A stretch of DNA of 64,000 nucleotides from Oricola nitratireducens (lineage in GTDB: Bacteria > Pseudomonadota > Alphaproteobacteria > Rhizobiales > Rhizobiaceae), in assembly GCF_014904745.1 (NCBI RefSeq), contig NZ_JACZCS010000008.1, forward strand, positions 248,001 through 312,000, read 5' to 3'. The notes beneath the pieces were generated by a model, which had not been told where the DNA came from, did no database searches, and saw nothing but the letters and a program-made list of their open reading frames with translations. Positions within the stretch are counted from its first letter, which is position 1. Each line of letters begins with the position of its first letter. Position numbers and translations under genes: made by a program. This document shows positions 8,490 to 17,963 of the stretch, piece after piece.

Positions 8490-9194
8490 ATGACCGTCAT
8501 GCTTGCTCCCGATCAGGCCAACGGTTCGCAAAGTCAGGGGCAGATCATCCACGATGTCCTGATGGGACGCCTGCAGCGTGGTGAGATCGGTCCGGATGAC
8601 CGGCTGGTCGACACCGCCATCGCGACCGAATTCGGCGTATCGCGCATGCCGGCACGCGATGCCCTGATGCGGTTGGCGCATGAAGGTTATCTCGAAGCGA
8701 CCACCCGCGGTTTCGTGCTGCCGCGCGTCACCCACCAGGAAATTCTGGAGATTTTCGATCTTCGGCGGATGCTCGAGCCTCGCGCCATTGCGTTGGCAAC
8801 GCTTGCACTCGACAAGGCTCAGTTGGCGGAACTCGAAAAAACGCTCGCGGACGCGCGCCGGGCAATGCAATCCGGCAATACCGAATTGATGTTCAAGGCG
8901 AGCGAACAATTTCGCAATGGCTGGATATCGGCGATCCCGAACGCTTCGTTGAAACAGGTTATCCAGCGCTACATGACCCAGGTCCAGGCGGTGCGGATGA
9001 TGACCTTCGACGACCGGGCCAACCACCCTCTGATCGTGAACGGCAATACCGACATCTTCGACGCCTTTATGCGGCGCGACTCCGTCGCCGCGGCGGACAG
9101 ACTCATGCGGTTCATCTACGAGGGCGAGACCGCGTATCTGACCGCGGCCAGTTCCGAACAGCCGCAATCGAAGCATTCGGCGAAAACCGCATGA
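8490..9194 (+). CDS. GntR-family transcriptional regulator, FCD subgroup
   Basis: A 234-aa regulator. Residues ~15-80 form the winged-helix domain with the recognition region DTAIATEFGVSRMPARDALMRLAHEGYL; residues ~90-220 form the all-helical FCD ligand domain beginning EIFDLRRMLEPRAI. The ATG at 8490 fits the family length; the frame is open further upstream, but that stretch carries the two CGTATACG operators. It is divergent from the PLP enzyme and directly precedes the cupin protein and the Liv-type transporter, so it probably controls both directions in response to a carboxylate ligand. Confidence 0.88.
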   Translation: MTVMLAPDQANGSQSQGQIIHDVLMGRLQRGEIGPDDRLVDTAIATEFGVSRMPARDALMRLAHEGYLEATTRGFVLPRVTHQEILEIFDLRRMLEPRAIALATLALDKAQLAELEKTLADARRAMQSGNTELMFKASEQFRNGWISAIPNASLKQVIQRYMTQVQAVRMMTFDDRANHPLIVNGNTDIFDAFMRRDSVAAADRLMRFIYEGETAYLTAASSEQPQSKHSAKTA

Positions 9195-9234
9195 AGAAGC
9201 GGGGCCGAGAAAACATGTCAGGCGGGGAGCGGAA

Positions 9235-10326
9235 GTGACGATGAGCGAGACACGCGCCGAGATTCGGTTGCCGACCGAGAATTTGAGCGAAGACCTGCCG
9301 TTCTTCACCAAGACACTGGGGATGCGGCTGGATATGATCTATCCCGCCGACAATCCCGAGGTGGCGGTGCTCTCCGGTCACGGATTGCGTGTTCGAATCC
9401 AGAAGGGCGCCGACGAAGCGCCGGGAACTCTGCGCATTCTTACCGACGATCCCGACGAGTTCGCGGCCGGAAAGCGCGAACTGACCGCGCCGAACGGCAC
9501 GCGCATCGAAATCGACGAGCTGAACCCGCCGCTTGTCTTGCCGCCGACCGAGCATGCATTCGTGGTCCGGCGGCTCGCCGACCAGGCGCCGTGGATTATC
9601 GGACGCGCGGGCATGGCCTATCGCGACCTCGTGCCCTCGCGGCTCGGCGGCGCGATGATCGCATCGCATATCCGCGTTCCGGACGGGCCGGTGCCCGACA
9701 TGGTGCACTTCCACAAGGTCGGTTTTCAGCTGATCTTCTGCATCAGGGGCTGGGTCGATGTTCTGTATGAAGACCAGGGCGCCGTGCGCCGTCTGCATGC
9801 CGGCGACTGTTTTATCCAACCGCCGACCATACGGCACCGGGTCATGCATGCCGCCGATGGCATCGAGGTGATCGAAATCGGCGTGCCGGCCGAACACATC
9901 ACCGAGGTCGACCACGAGATGACACTACCCACCGCGGTCGAGCGGCCGGACCGTGAATGGGACGGACAACGTTTCGTGCACAGCCTGGCCAAGGACGGCG
10001 TGTTCGAGCCGTTCCGTATTCCGGGATTCGAGGCGCGCGACACGACGATCAATGAAAACACCAAGGGCGTTGCCTCGGTCATGGTCGCGAAGCCCGTTGC
10101 CGGGCAGACGTCTCCGTGGACGAGACACAGTTGCGATATTCTGTTTAACTTCGTGATGTCGGGGGAAATGACCCTGGAGGGCGAGGGAAAGGATCCCTAT
10201 CGCCTGACTGCTGGTGACGCGTTCGTAATTCCGCCGGACATGGCAACGCGCTACGCCGATACAACGGAGGATCTGCAATTGCTCGAGGTCAGTCTGCCGG
10301 GCACGTTCGACACGACGATCCTGTAA
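9235..10326 (+). CDS. Fusion of a VOC/glyoxalase-like domain with two cupin domains
   Basis: A 363-aa protein. Residues ~8-65 resemble a VOC half-domain (LSEDLPFFTKTLGMRL...LSGHGLRVRI). Residues ~140-225 form a first cupin (HFHKVGFQLIFCIRGWVDVLYED then AGDCFIQPPTIRHRV) and residues ~285-358 a second (FNFVMSGEMTLEGEG then AGDAFVIPP). The first cupin keeps His-rich metal-ligand positions; the second looks poorer in ligands. The GTG at 9235 lies 5 bases after GGGGAG; an ATG at 9241 is also possible. It sits between the GntR gene and the transporter, so it probably acts on the imported compound. Bicupin dioxygenase or isomerase roles are possible. Confidence 0.7.
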   Translation: MTMSETRAEIRLPTENLSEDLPFFTKTLGMRLDMIYPADNPEVAVLSGHGLRVRIQKGADEAPGTLRILTDDPDEFAAGKRELTAPNGTRIEIDELNPPLVLPPTEHAFVVRRLADQAPWIIGRAGMAYRDLVPSRLGGAMIASHIRVPDGPVPDMVHFHKVGFQLIFCIRGWVDVLYEDQGAVRRLHAGDCFIQPPTIRHRVMHAADGIEVIEIGVPAEHITEVDHEMTLPTAVERPDREWDGQRFVHSLAKDGVFEPFRIPGFEARDTTINENTKGVASVMVAKPVAGQTSPWTRHSCDILFNFVMSGEMTLEGEGKDPYRLTAGDAFVIPPDMATRYADTTEDLQLLEVSLPGTFDTTIL

Positions 10327-10403
10327 CCGGAACCGGGCTTCGACGGAAAGTCCGGCGGGGCCCAAGCCACACGACAATGGAATTCAAACAGGGAGAGCAT
10401 TCC

Positions 10404-11606
10404 ATGAAAAAGTGTATCACTCTCGTCGCCGCGGCGGCGTTTCTGGGCACCAGTGCCCTTGCCCATGCGGCCGATACCAAGATCGGGGTTCTGATGGATA
10501 TCACGGGACCGATTGCCAACTTCATCCCGCCGCTTCAGAACGCCGCCAATCTGGCGGTGAAGCAGGTCAACGAACAGGGTGGCCTGCTCGACGGCAATGC
10601 CGTGGCCGTTTACGGCGATACGACGGGCTCGTCGCAGGGCGCCGTCGACGCCGCGCAGAAATTGGCCAATGTCGAGAACGTGCCTATCATCATGGGCGCC
10701 CTGATGTCTGGCACGACGATCGCGGCGGCTGAGGCCGTGTCCATTCCGACGGGAATCGTCCAGATATCGCCGACCGCGACGTCTCCGGCGATGACCGACC
10801 TGAAGGACAACGATCTCGTCTACCGCATCGTTCCCTCCGACAACTTCCAGGGCGAAGTCCTCGCCAAGATGGTTCTCGACGAAGGCATCAAGAAAGTCGC
10901 CGTCACCTATGTGAACAACGACTACGGCGTCGGAATCGGCCAGACCTTCATGGACGCCTACAAGAAGGCCGGCGGCGAGATTGTCGCGGCGGTGAAGCAT
11001 GAAGAAAAGAAGGACTCCTACCGGTCCGAACTGGCGAGCCTGACCAAGGGCGGCGCGGAAGCGCTGGTCGTTATCGCCTATGCGGGCGACTCGGGCGGCA
11101 AGATCGTCAAGCAGTCGATTGAAGGCGGATTGTTCACGCGCTTCATCGGCACCGACGGCCTGCGCGACGACCTCCTGATCAAGGACGTCGGCGCCGACGC
11201 GCTGAAGACCTCGTTCTTCTCGTCGCCGACATCGCCGGCCGACAATCCTGCCCAGAAGACCCTGCATGACGAGTTCAACGCGGAGTTCGGCGAGGGCGCC
11301 GACAAGGCGTTTGTCGACCAGACCTATGACGCGACGTTCCTCGCCATGCTGGCCGTCGAAAAGGCCGGTTCTACGGACCGCGCCAAGATCGCGGCGGCGC
11401 TGCGCGATGTCGCCTCCGCGCCGGGCGAGAAAGTGGGCCCGGGCGAATGGGCCAAGGCCAAGGAACTGATCAAGGAAGGCAAGGACATCGATTATGACGG
11501 CGCCGGCGGCACCTATGACTTCGATGCCCATGGCGATGTGCGTGGTTATGTCGGCAAATTCGTTGTCGACGGAGACTCGTACAAGCAAATCGAAGTGATG
11601 CAGTAA
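10404..11606 (+). CDS. ABC transporter periplasmic substrate-binding protein, Leu/Ile/Val (HAAT) family
   Basis: A 400-aa type I periplasmic-binding-fold protein of the LivJ/LivK class. The Sec signal peptide MKKCITLVAAAAFLGTS...AHAA is about 23 residues, followed by the DTKIGVLMDITGPIA start of the mature domain. I start at ATG 10404, which has GGGAGAG upstream, not at the ATG nine codons earlier that lacks a ribosome site. It is followed by both ATPases and both permeases in the usual order. Family members carry amino acids, amides, urea or aromatic acids, so the ligand cannot be fixed. Confidence 0.9.
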   Translation: MKKCITLVAAAAFLGTSALAHAADTKIGVLMDITGPIANFIPPLQNAANLAVKQVNEQGGLLDGNAVAVYGDTTGSSQGAVDAAQKLANVENVPIIMGALMSGTTIAAAEAVSIPTGIVQISPTATSPAMTDLKDNDLVYRIVPSDNFQGEVLAKMVLDEGIKKVAVTYVNNDYGVGIGQTFMDAYKKAGGEIVAAVKHEEKKDSYRSELASLTKGGAEALVVIAYAGDSGGKIVKQSIEGGLFTRFIGTDGLRDDLLIKDVGADALKTSFFSSPTSPADNPAQKTLHDEFNAEFGEGADKAFVDQTYDATFLAMLAVEKAGSTDRAKIAAALRDVASAPGEKVGPGEWAKAKELIKEGKDIDYDGAGGTYDFDAHGDVRGYVGKFVVDGDSYKQIEVMQ

Positions 11607-11626
11607 GCGATCGTGAAGCCAGCTTC

Positions 11627-12400
11627 ATGATCCGGCTTGAGGGAATCCGCGTCGATTTTGGCGGCCTGCGTGCGATCGATCACGCCAGCTTCAATGTCGA
11701 CGCGGGCAGCGTCACCGGGCTTATCGGCCCGAATGGCGCGGGCAAGACCACGGCCTTCAACGTCATCGCAGGCGCGATCCGGCCAAACGCCGGGCGCGTC
11801 CTGTTTGACGGGGAGGACATCACGGGCCTGAAGCCGTATCAGCGCGCGCAACGCGGGCTAGCGCGGACGTTTCAAATCCCGCATGAATTCTCCCACCTCA
11901 CCGTGCTTGAAAACCTGATGGCCGCGGCGTCCGCCCCGGAAGGTGAGAATGTCTTCAACGTGATCTTCCGGCGCGGCAGATTCGGCGCCGAGGAGCGCGC
12001 CATCTACGATCATGCGCGCGAAACGATCCGTTTTCTCGAACTCGACCATGTGCTGGACGAAAAGGCGGGCAATTTGTCCGGCGGTCAGAAAAAGCTGGTG
12101 GAACTGGGCCGCGCCCTGATGCGCAATCCGAAAATCATTCTGCTCGACGAGATCGGCGCGGGGATCAACCGGACCTTGCTGTCGAAGCTCGCCGACAAGA
12201 TCAAGCTGCTCAACCAGGAGCATGGATTGACCTTCTGCCTGATCGAGCACGATCTCGACTACGTCTCGAAGCTTTGCGACCACGTTTTGGTGATGGCGCA
12301 GGGCAAATTGCTCACCGAGGGAACGGTGGACGAAGTGCGCAGCGATGAACGGGTGATCGAAGCCTATTTCGGCGGCGGGAAATACGAGGCGCACGCATGA
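11627..12400 (+). CDS. Branched-chain-amino-acid-type ABC transporter ATPase, LivG-like
   Basis: A 257-aa ATPase. Walker A is GPNGAGKTT, the signature is LSGGQKKLVELGRAL, and Walker B is IILLDEIGAGIN, where the common DEPxAGL is DEIGAGI. The C-terminal region AYFGGG is typical of LivG. The ATG at 11627 gives the usual length. It overlaps the LivF-like gene by 4 bases. It is cytoplasmic and energises import by the permease pair downstream. Confidence 0.9.
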   Translation: MIRLEGIRVDFGGLRAIDHASFNVDAGSVTGLIGPNGAGKTTAFNVIAGAIRPNAGRVLFDGEDITGLKPYQRAQRGLARTFQIPHEFSHLTVLENLMAAASAPEGENVFNVIFRRGRFGAEERAIYDHARETIRFLELDHVLDEKAGNLSGGQKKLVELGRALMRNPKIILLDEIGAGINRTLLSKLADKIKLLNQEHGLTFCLIEHDLDYVSKLCDHVLVMAQGKLLTEGTVDEVRSDERVIEAYFGGGKYEAHA

Positions 12401-13116
12401 GCGCATTGCTCTCCGTCCGCGGCCTGACCGCGGGTTATGGCGGCCCACCCATCATCGAGGATATCGCGTTCGATGTGCAGCCGCACGAGATTGCCGTCAT
12501 TCTCGGCCCCAATGGCGCGGGAAAGTCGACGGTTCTGAAAACCATATTCGCGCTGACGAGCATCGCTTCCGGCACGATCGATTTCGACGGGACGGATCTC
12601 GCCAGGTGCAAGACGTCCGCCCTGGTGACGCTCGGCGTCTCGGCGGTTCCGCAGAGCAGCAACGTGTTCCCCAATCTGACGGTGGACGAGAACCTCGATA
12701 TTGGCACCTATGCCGCACCGCCCGCCGACAAGGTCGCCACGCACGAAAAGGTTCTGCACCTGTTTCCCGATCTGCGCGCCAAGCTGAAACAACCAGCAGG
12801 CGAATTGTCGGGCGGGCAGCGGCAGATGGTGGCGATCGGCCGCGCCCTGATGTGCGAACCGAAACTGATGCTGCTCGACGAGCCGACCGCCGGTCTTTCG
12901 CCGGCCTATCTGGAACGGATTTTCGATCTGCTGCTCGATATTCGTAAGACGGGTGTGACTATTCTGATGGTTGAGCAAAACGCGCGGCAGGCGCTTCAAA
13001 TCGCCGATCAGGGACATGTCCTGGTGAACGGGCGCAACTTCGCCTCGGGAACGGGAAAAGAGCTCCTGGCCGACGAAAACGTGCGCCGATCGTTCCTCGG
13101 AGGCGCGGCGACATGA
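12397..13116 (+). CDS. Branched-chain-amino-acid-type ABC transporter ATPase, LivF-like
   Basis: A 239-aa ATPase with Walker A GPNGAGKST, signature ELSGGQRQMVAIGRALM and Walker B LMLLDEPTAGLSP, plus the H-loop-equivalent VEQNARQAL where LivF proteins commonly have Gln rather than His. It overlaps both neighbours by 4 bases and pairs with the LivG-like ATPase. Confidence 0.92.
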   Translation: MSALLSVRGLTAGYGGPPIIEDIAFDVQPHEIAVILGPNGAGKSTVLKTIFALTSIASGTIDFDGTDLARCKTSALVTLGVSAVPQSSNVFPNLTVDENLDIGTYAAPPADKVATHEKVLHLFPDLRAKLKQPAGELSGGQRQMVAIGRALMCEPKLMLLDEPTAGLSPAYLERIFDLLLDIRKTGVTILMVEQNARQALQIADQGHVLVNGRNFASGTGKELLADENVRRSFLGGAAT

Positions 13117-14006
13117 TCGATTTCATCAACTTCTATCTGGTCCCGGCGCTGGCGATCGGCTCCGTCTACGCACTGGGCGCCGTCGGCATTTCGATGATCT
13201 TCGGCATTTTGCGGTTTGCCCATTTCGCCCATGGCGACCTGATGACCCTCGGCACCTATGGCGTGCTCGCGGCGGCGGCGATCTTTCCCGTCAATCCGTT
13301 GCTGCTGGTGCCGTTCGGCATGGTGCTGGCGATCGTGTCGGCGCTTTTAGTCGACAAGGTGTTCTACCGGCCGCTGCGCAAGCTTCCGACGATCTACACC
13401 GTGATTTCGTCGTTCGGCGTCGCGCTGATCTTCCGGTCGCTGGTCCAGTTGCTCTGGGGATCGCAGAACCAGGTCTTCGGCTCCGGCGGTGTCCGCCCGC
13501 CACTGGTCCTGTTCGACACGTTTCGCGTTTCGGTGCTGCATGTGCAGGCCGTCGTCGCGACATCGGTCATTGCTCTGTTTTTGCACTTCTTCCTTTCCAG
13601 AACGAAGACCGGTCGCTCGATGCGTGCGGTGTCCGACGATCCCGAACTGGCGCAGGTCGCCGGCCTCGATACCGAAAAGGTCGTACGCTGGACCTGGATC
13701 ATCGGCGCCGCCCTCGCGGCTGTCGCCGGGTCGTTCGCCGCCATGGATACGAGCGCGCATCCGAATCTCGGCTGGAACCTGCTGATGCCGATGTTCGCGG
13801 CCGCCATTCTCGGTGGCATCGGCAAACCGATGGGCGCGATGGCCGGAGGCTACATCATCGGCCTGGCCGAGGAGCTCTCGTCCTATCACTGGATCGGGGA
13901 TCATGCGCTCATCTCGCCGTCCTACAAGACCGCGGTGGCGTTCGTCATCATGATCGTTCTGCTGATTGTGAAGCCGCAAGGGCTCTTCAAGGGGAGACTG
14001 CTCTGA
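13113..14006 (+). CDS. Branched-chain-amino-acid-type ABC transporter permease, LivH-like
   Basis: A 297-aa polytopic inner-membrane protein with about eight hydrophobic segments. It opens with the typical ALAIGSVYALGAVGISMIFG and has RFAHFAHGDLMTLG, the conserved segment of LivH permeases. The C-terminus IVLLIVKPQGLFKG is the usual family ending. It overlaps the LivF-like gene by 4 bases and the LivM-like gene by 1 base (TGATG). Confidence 0.92.
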   Translation: MIDFINFYLVPALAIGSVYALGAVGISMIFGILRFAHFAHGDLMTLGTYGVLAAAAIFPVNPLLLVPFGMVLAIVSALLVDKVFYRPLRKLPTIYTVISSFGVALIFRSLVQLLWGSQNQVFGSGGVRPPLVLFDTFRVSVLHVQAVVATSVIALFLHFFLSRTKTGRSMRAVSDDPELAQVAGLDTEKVVRWTWIIGAALAAVAGSFAAMDTSAHPNLGWNLLMPMFAAAILGGIGKPMGAMAGGYIIGLAEELSSYHWIGDHALISPSYKTAVAFVIMIVLLIVKPQGLFKGRLL

Positions 14007-14953
14007 TGGAATGGACCGGCCTGTTTTTCTACCTGGTCAGCATCCTGATCGCCGGCGGTATCTATGCGCTGCTCTGCCTGGCACTCAACATCCAGTGGGG
14101 CATGGGCGGTCTGTTCAATGCCGGCATTGCCGGTTTCTTCGCGATCGGCGCCTACACATCCGCGATCCTGACGACGGGAGAGTCGTCCAAGCATCTGGGC
14201 GGTTTCGGCCTTCCGGTCTTCGCCGGACTTCTGGGCGCCGCGCTTTTGGCCGGGCTAATGGGCTGGGCTGTCGCCAAGATCTGCGTGCGCCTGAAAAGCG
14301 ACTATCTCGCCATGGCCTCCATCGGCATTGCCGAGATACTGCGCCTTGTCATCGTCAACGAAAGCTGGGTGACCAATGGCAGCCTCGGCCTTGCGGGCAT
14401 TCCACGCCCGTTCGGTGAATATCTTGCTGGTCGCTCCGCCGACCTCGTTTTCCTGGCCTATGTCTGGACGATCGTCCTGATCGTCTATTTCGTCGCCATG
14501 CGGCTCTACGACAGCCCATGGGGGCGCAGCCTGCGCGCCATTCGAGACAACGAGGCTTCTGCCGCTGCGGCGGGCAAGAATATCGAGAAATTCCGGGTGC
14601 AGACCTTCGTGATCGGCTGCGCGGTCATGGGGGTCGCCGGGGGGCTCTCGGCGCACTATTTCCGGTTCCTCTCGCCCTCCGCCACGGATCCGCTACTCGT
14701 CACCTTCCTTGTCTGGGTGATGCTGATGGCCGGCGGCTCGGGCAACAACAGGGGCGCGATCGTTGGAGCGCTCGGCATCTGGTCGCTGTGGTCGATGACG
14801 GAAATCTTCACCAATCGGCTGCCGCTGGAATGGATCACCCGCAGTTCGTATATCCGCATGCTGCTGGTCGGCCTGCTGCTTCAAGTCGTGCTGCAGAAAT
14901 TCCGCTCCGGCGTCCTGCCGGAGAAATCGCCGCCGTTGCGGTTCCGAAAATGA
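14006..14953 (+). CDS. Branched-chain-amino-acid-type ABC transporter permease, LivM-like
   Basis: A 315-aa polytopic permease. The early segment IYALLCLALNIQWGMGGLFNAGIAGFFAIGAY is diagnostic for LivM, as is SLRAIRDNEASAAAAGKNIEKFRVQTFVIG in the cytoplasmic loop. It completes the transporter and is the last gene of the plus-strand operon, converging on the PatD-like gene with 86 bases between. Confidence 0.92.
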   Translation: MEWTGLFFYLVSILIAGGIYALLCLALNIQWGMGGLFNAGIAGFFAIGAYTSAILTTGESSKHLGGFGLPVFAGLLGAALLAGLMGWAVAKICVRLKSDYLAMASIGIAEILRLVIVNESWVTNGSLGLAGIPRPFGEYLAGRSADLVFLAYVWTIVLIVYFVAMRLYDSPWGRSLRAIRDNEASAAAAGKNIEKFRVQTFVIGCAVMGVAGGLSAHYFRFLSPSATDPLLVTFLVWVMLMAGGSGNNRGAIVGALGIWSLWSMTEIFTNRLPLEWITRSSYIRMLLVGLLLQVVLQKFRSGVLPEKSPPLRFRK

Positions 14954-15039
14954 GCCGGGTCACCACGGCCAAGGCGGCGGCTACCGAAGCCGACACCTGC
15001 GGATCAAACTGACCTACCGCGTTGTTGCCGCCGCTTTTC

Positions 15040-16464
15040 TCAGTGCGCGATCATGACATGGCGTATCGCGGTGTAGTCCTCGAGTGCGTAATGCGACATG
15101 TCCTTGCCGTAGCCGGACTGCTTCATGCCGCCATGCGGCATTTCGTTGACAGTCAGGAAATGCGTGTTCACCCAGGTCGCTCCGTATTGCAGCCGGGCGG
15201 CGGTCTCCATGGCGCGGCCGACATCCTTCGTCCAGACGGATGAGGCAAGGCCGTAGTCGGAGTCGTTTGCCCATGCGACCGCCTCGTCGACATCGGAAAA
15301 CCGCGTGACGGACACCACCGGGCCGAACACCTCCTTGCGGACGATCTCGTCGTCCTGCAATGCGCCTGCGACGATTGTTGGCTCGAAATAGAAGCCATTG
15401 CCGCCGACCGTATTGCCGCCGGTCGTCACCTCGATGTGGGACAGCGCCTTCGCGCGTTCCACGAATTCCGAGACACGGTCGCGCTGGCGCTGCGAGATCA
15501 GGGGCCCGATCTCGTTTTCAGTGTCGTCCGCCTTGTTGTAGCTGATCTGCGAGACCTGCGAGGTGAGGTCGGCGACAAGGCGCTCATAGACCTTGTCGTC
15601 GGCGTAGACGCGGCAAGCAGCGGTGCAGTCCTGACCGGCATTGTAATAGCCGAAGGAGCGAAGTCCCTCGACAACGGCGCCGATGTCGGCGTCATCGAAA
15701 ACGATGACTGGCGCCTTGCCGCCGAGTTCCAGATGGGTGCGCTTCAGGGTCGGCGCAGCGGCCTGCAACACCTTGGTGCCGGTCGCGACATTGCCGGTGA
15801 GCGAGACCATGCGCACGGCCGGGTGGCTGATCATCGTATTGCCCACAGTCGCGCCGCGGCCGAGAAGGATGTTGACGACGCCCTCGGGCAGCACCTCGGC
15901 GAGGATTCTCGCCAGCTTCAGCGCCGTCAGTGGTGTCTGCTCGGATGGCTTGAAAACGATGGTATTGCCGCCGGCGATGGCGGGCGCGAGTTTCCACGCC
16001 ATCATCATCAGCGGATAGTTCCAGGGCGCAATGGAGGCGACGACGCCGATCGGGTCGCGGCGGATCATCGAGGTATAGCCTGGCGTGTACTCTCCGGCGA
16101 TCGATCCCTGCATGGTGCGGATCGCGGCGGCGAAGAAGCGGAAGCAGTCGGCGATGGCCGGCAATTCATCCTCGCTGACCGCATTGATCGGCTTGCCGCA
16201 ATTGAGCGCCTCGAGCGCGGCGAAGCCGGCCGCCTCGGCGTCGATGCGGTCGGCGATTTCGAGAAGAAATGTCGAGCGTTCGGCCGGGGTGGTGCGCGCC
16301 CAGGTCACGAACGCCTTTTCGGCAGCCGTGACCGCTTTCTGCACCTGGTCTGGCGAGGCTTCGGGAAGGGTGAGGATCGTTTCGCCGGTGCGCGGGTTGA
16401 GGATGGCCTCGCCGTCGCCGGTCCCCGTCTCGAACTGCGAGCCGATCAGCATCTCGGTATTCAT
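15040..16464 (-). CDS. patD: Gamma-aminobutyraldehyde dehydrogenase (PatD-like)
   Basis: A 474-aa aldehyde dehydrogenase that reads very like E. coli PatD throughout: [63 protein letters not shown] and a C-terminal [15 protein letters not shown]. The catalytic cysteine is C280 in [11 protein letters not shown]. The ATG at 16464 gives the family length. PatD oxidises 4-aminobutanal from putrescine breakdown to GABA, with NAD. It is the last gene of a minus-strand operon with two flavoproteins and a GcvT-like protein, so the substrate here may be a related amino- or methylamino-aldehyde. Confidence 0.88.
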   Translation of the reverse strand: MNTEMLIGSQFETGTGDGEAILNPRTGETILTLPEASPDQVQKAVTAAEKAFVTWARTTPAERSTFLLEIADRIDAEAAGFAALEALNCGKPINAVSEDELPAIADCFRFFAAAIRTMQGSIAGEYTPGYTSMIRRDPIGVVASIAPWNYPLMMMAWKLAPAIAGGNTIVFKPSEQTPLTALKLARILAEVLPEGVVNILLGRGATVGNTMISHPAVRMVSLTGNVATGTKVLQAAAPTLKRTHLELGGKAPVIVFDDADIGAVVEGLRSFGYYNAGQDCTAACRVYADDKVYERLVADLTSQVSQISYNKADDTENEIGPLISQRQRDRVSEFVERAKALSHIEVTTGGNTVGGNGFYFEPTIVAGALQDDEIVRKEVFGPVVSVTRFSDVDEAVAWANDSDYGLASSVWTKDVGRAMETAARLQYGATWVNTHFLTVNEMPHGGMKQSGYGKDMSHYALEDYTAIRHVMIAH

Positions 16465-16487
16465 CTGTGTTACTCCGTGCCGGATTG

Positions 16488-16727
16488 TCAGTGTTCTTCG
16501 ATCTTTTTCAGCCACTGCTTGCCGATGCCGCGGTCGCGGATGATCGCCAGCGGGTCCTCGGAATCCAGCCGCGAACAGGTCCGGTAGACTTCGAGCACCT
16601 CCGCGCTCATCTCGCCCTTGCGGTAGAGATACATGGCGGCGGCGTAACGGGTGCGCCCCGACCACTCCTCGCCGAGCGGCGTCCTGACCAGTTGCCAGTT
16701 GCGGGCGTCTTCGTCGCTTTGCGCCAT
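16488..16727 (-). CDS. Small conserved-looking protein of unknown function, 79 aa
   Basis: Begins [20 protein letters not shown] and continues with a helical, charged C-terminus ([16 protein letters not shown] then QWLKKIEEH; first residue approximate). No signal peptide or membrane segment. The ATG at 16727 lies 2 bases past the GcvT-like stop; a TTG three codons earlier would overlap that stop. It fits tightly between the GcvT-like and PatD-like genes, which supports a real gene. I do not recognise the family; it could be a small subunit or assembly factor for one of the neighbours. Confidence 0.62.
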   Translation of the reverse strand: MAQSDEDARNWQLVRTPLGEEWSGRTRYAAAMYLYRKGEMSAEVLEVYRTCSRLDSEDPLAIIRDRGIGKQWLKKIEEH

Positions 16728-16729
16728 AA

Positions 16730-17962
16730 TCAGCAATCGGCGGGCGGCGTCGCCGTTCGCCGCGGCAGTTTCACAAAGGGGCGGGGCACGATCGTCGCGC
16801 GCTTCATCAGCTTGGTGTAGCGCAGTTCGTGCAGAGCGTAGATTTCCACCCAGAGGTCTTCGGTGATGGTATCTCCATAGGGCCGTTCGAGGCTGGCGAT
16901 GGCGAGGTTGCGCTTCGCCGTCGGCGACCAGGCGGCCGAGGTGATGACGCCGGCTTCGCGCTTCTTGCGATGATAGACGATGGCGTGATCGGCGGGAACG
17001 TTACCCTCGATTTCGAGGCCGACAAGAACATGACGGATGGAGTTGTTTCTCCGTGCGTCCTCGATGGCGCGGCGCCCGTTGAAATGGCCCTTTTTCAAGT
17101 CGACCATCCAGCCGAGACCCGTTTCGTCCGGCATGCGCACACGATCGGCGCGAAGCGCATGGTCGGTGGTTATGAAGTCGATGTTGGCGACGATCAGACC
17201 GGCTTCGATGCGTGCCTGGTTCAGGGCGGCATTGCCTATGGCCCGTATGCCGTAAAGCTCGCCGGCGGTCCAAAGACGATCCCAGAGGGACAAGGCTAGC
17301 GGCGTATCAATGAAAAGCTCGTAGCCGAGGTCCCCTGTAAAGCCGGTGCGCGAAACGGTGACGCTGCCGCTCTCGTGGCCGAAATCCCGGATATCGAAGG
17401 GTTTCATCGTTTCGATGCCGTCGAAGCCGGCCGCTTTCAGCAATGCGCAGCTTGTCGGTCCCTGCAGGGCAAGGCCGGCAATCTCTTCCGTCTCCTCGGT
17501 GACGGCGACGTCGAATCCGAGCGCGCCGTCGAGCAGCCAGGGCAGGTGACGCTCCTGGCAGCACAGGCGAAAGCGGGTATCGGCAAGGCGGAAGAGGGTG
17601 CCGTCGTCGAGCACATGGCCGGAATCGTCGCACCATGCGGTGTAGTGCACGCGGCCGGGCCGCAGCTTCGACACGTCGCGCAGCGTCAGCCGGTTGCAGA
17701 AGGCTTCGGCGTCCGGGCCCTCAATGCGGTATTTGACCATAGGCGAGATGTCGAACAGCGCCGACTGGGCGCGGATGGCAAAATATTCCAGTTCCTCCGC
17801 CCACAGGGTATTCGCCGATTTATAGCCCGCCCAGTCGTACCAGTCGTTCGTCTGCATGAGCGCCGCGATACGCGGGTGGAACGGCGTCTCGAAGCGGATC
17901 GTCTCGATGTGTTTCTGCGCGGCGCGGCGTTTCTCGTCGGTGAGCGGGGGAACGACGGTCAT
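16730..17962 (-). CDS. GcvT-family aminomethyltransferase-like protein
   Basis: A 410-aa protein of the glycine-cleavage T/YgfZ/dimethylglycine-dehydrogenase C-domain superfamily. Typical segments are [54 protein letters not shown] and the C-terminal beta-barrel region. Family members transfer a methyl or methylene group to tetrahydrofolate from glycine, dimethylglycine, sarcosine or DMSP. No other glycine-cleavage genes lie nearby; the neighbours are PYROXD2-like flavoproteins and PatD. I infer folate-linked demethylation of a methylated amine. DmdA is an alternative name I do not adopt. Confidence 0.8.
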   Translation of the reverse strand: MTVVPPLTDEKRRAAQKHIETIRFETPFHPRIAALMQTNDWYDWAGYKSANTLWAEELEYFAIRAQSALFDISPMVKYRIEGPDAEAFCNRLTLRDVSKLRPGRVHYTAWCDDSGHVLDDGTLFRLADTRFRLCCQERHLPWLLDGALGFDVAVTEETEEIAGLALQGPTSCALLKAAGFDGIETMKPFDIRDFGHESGSVTVSRTGFTGDLGYELFIDTPLALSLWDRLWTAGELYGIRAIGNAALNQARIEAGLIVANIDFITTDHALRADRVRMPDETGLGWMVDLKKGHFNGRRAIEDARRNNSIRHVLVGLEIEGNVPADHAIVYHRKKREAGVITSAAWSPTAKRNLAIASLERPYGDTITEDLWVEIYALHELRYTKLMKRATIVPRPFVKLPRRTATPPADC

Positions 17963-17963
17963 A

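Noticed and set aside
16730-17962. DMSP demethylase (DmdA)
   Set aside because: The protein is of the GcvT superfamily, but no DMSP gene is near and I see no DmdA-specific signature. The general family name is safer.
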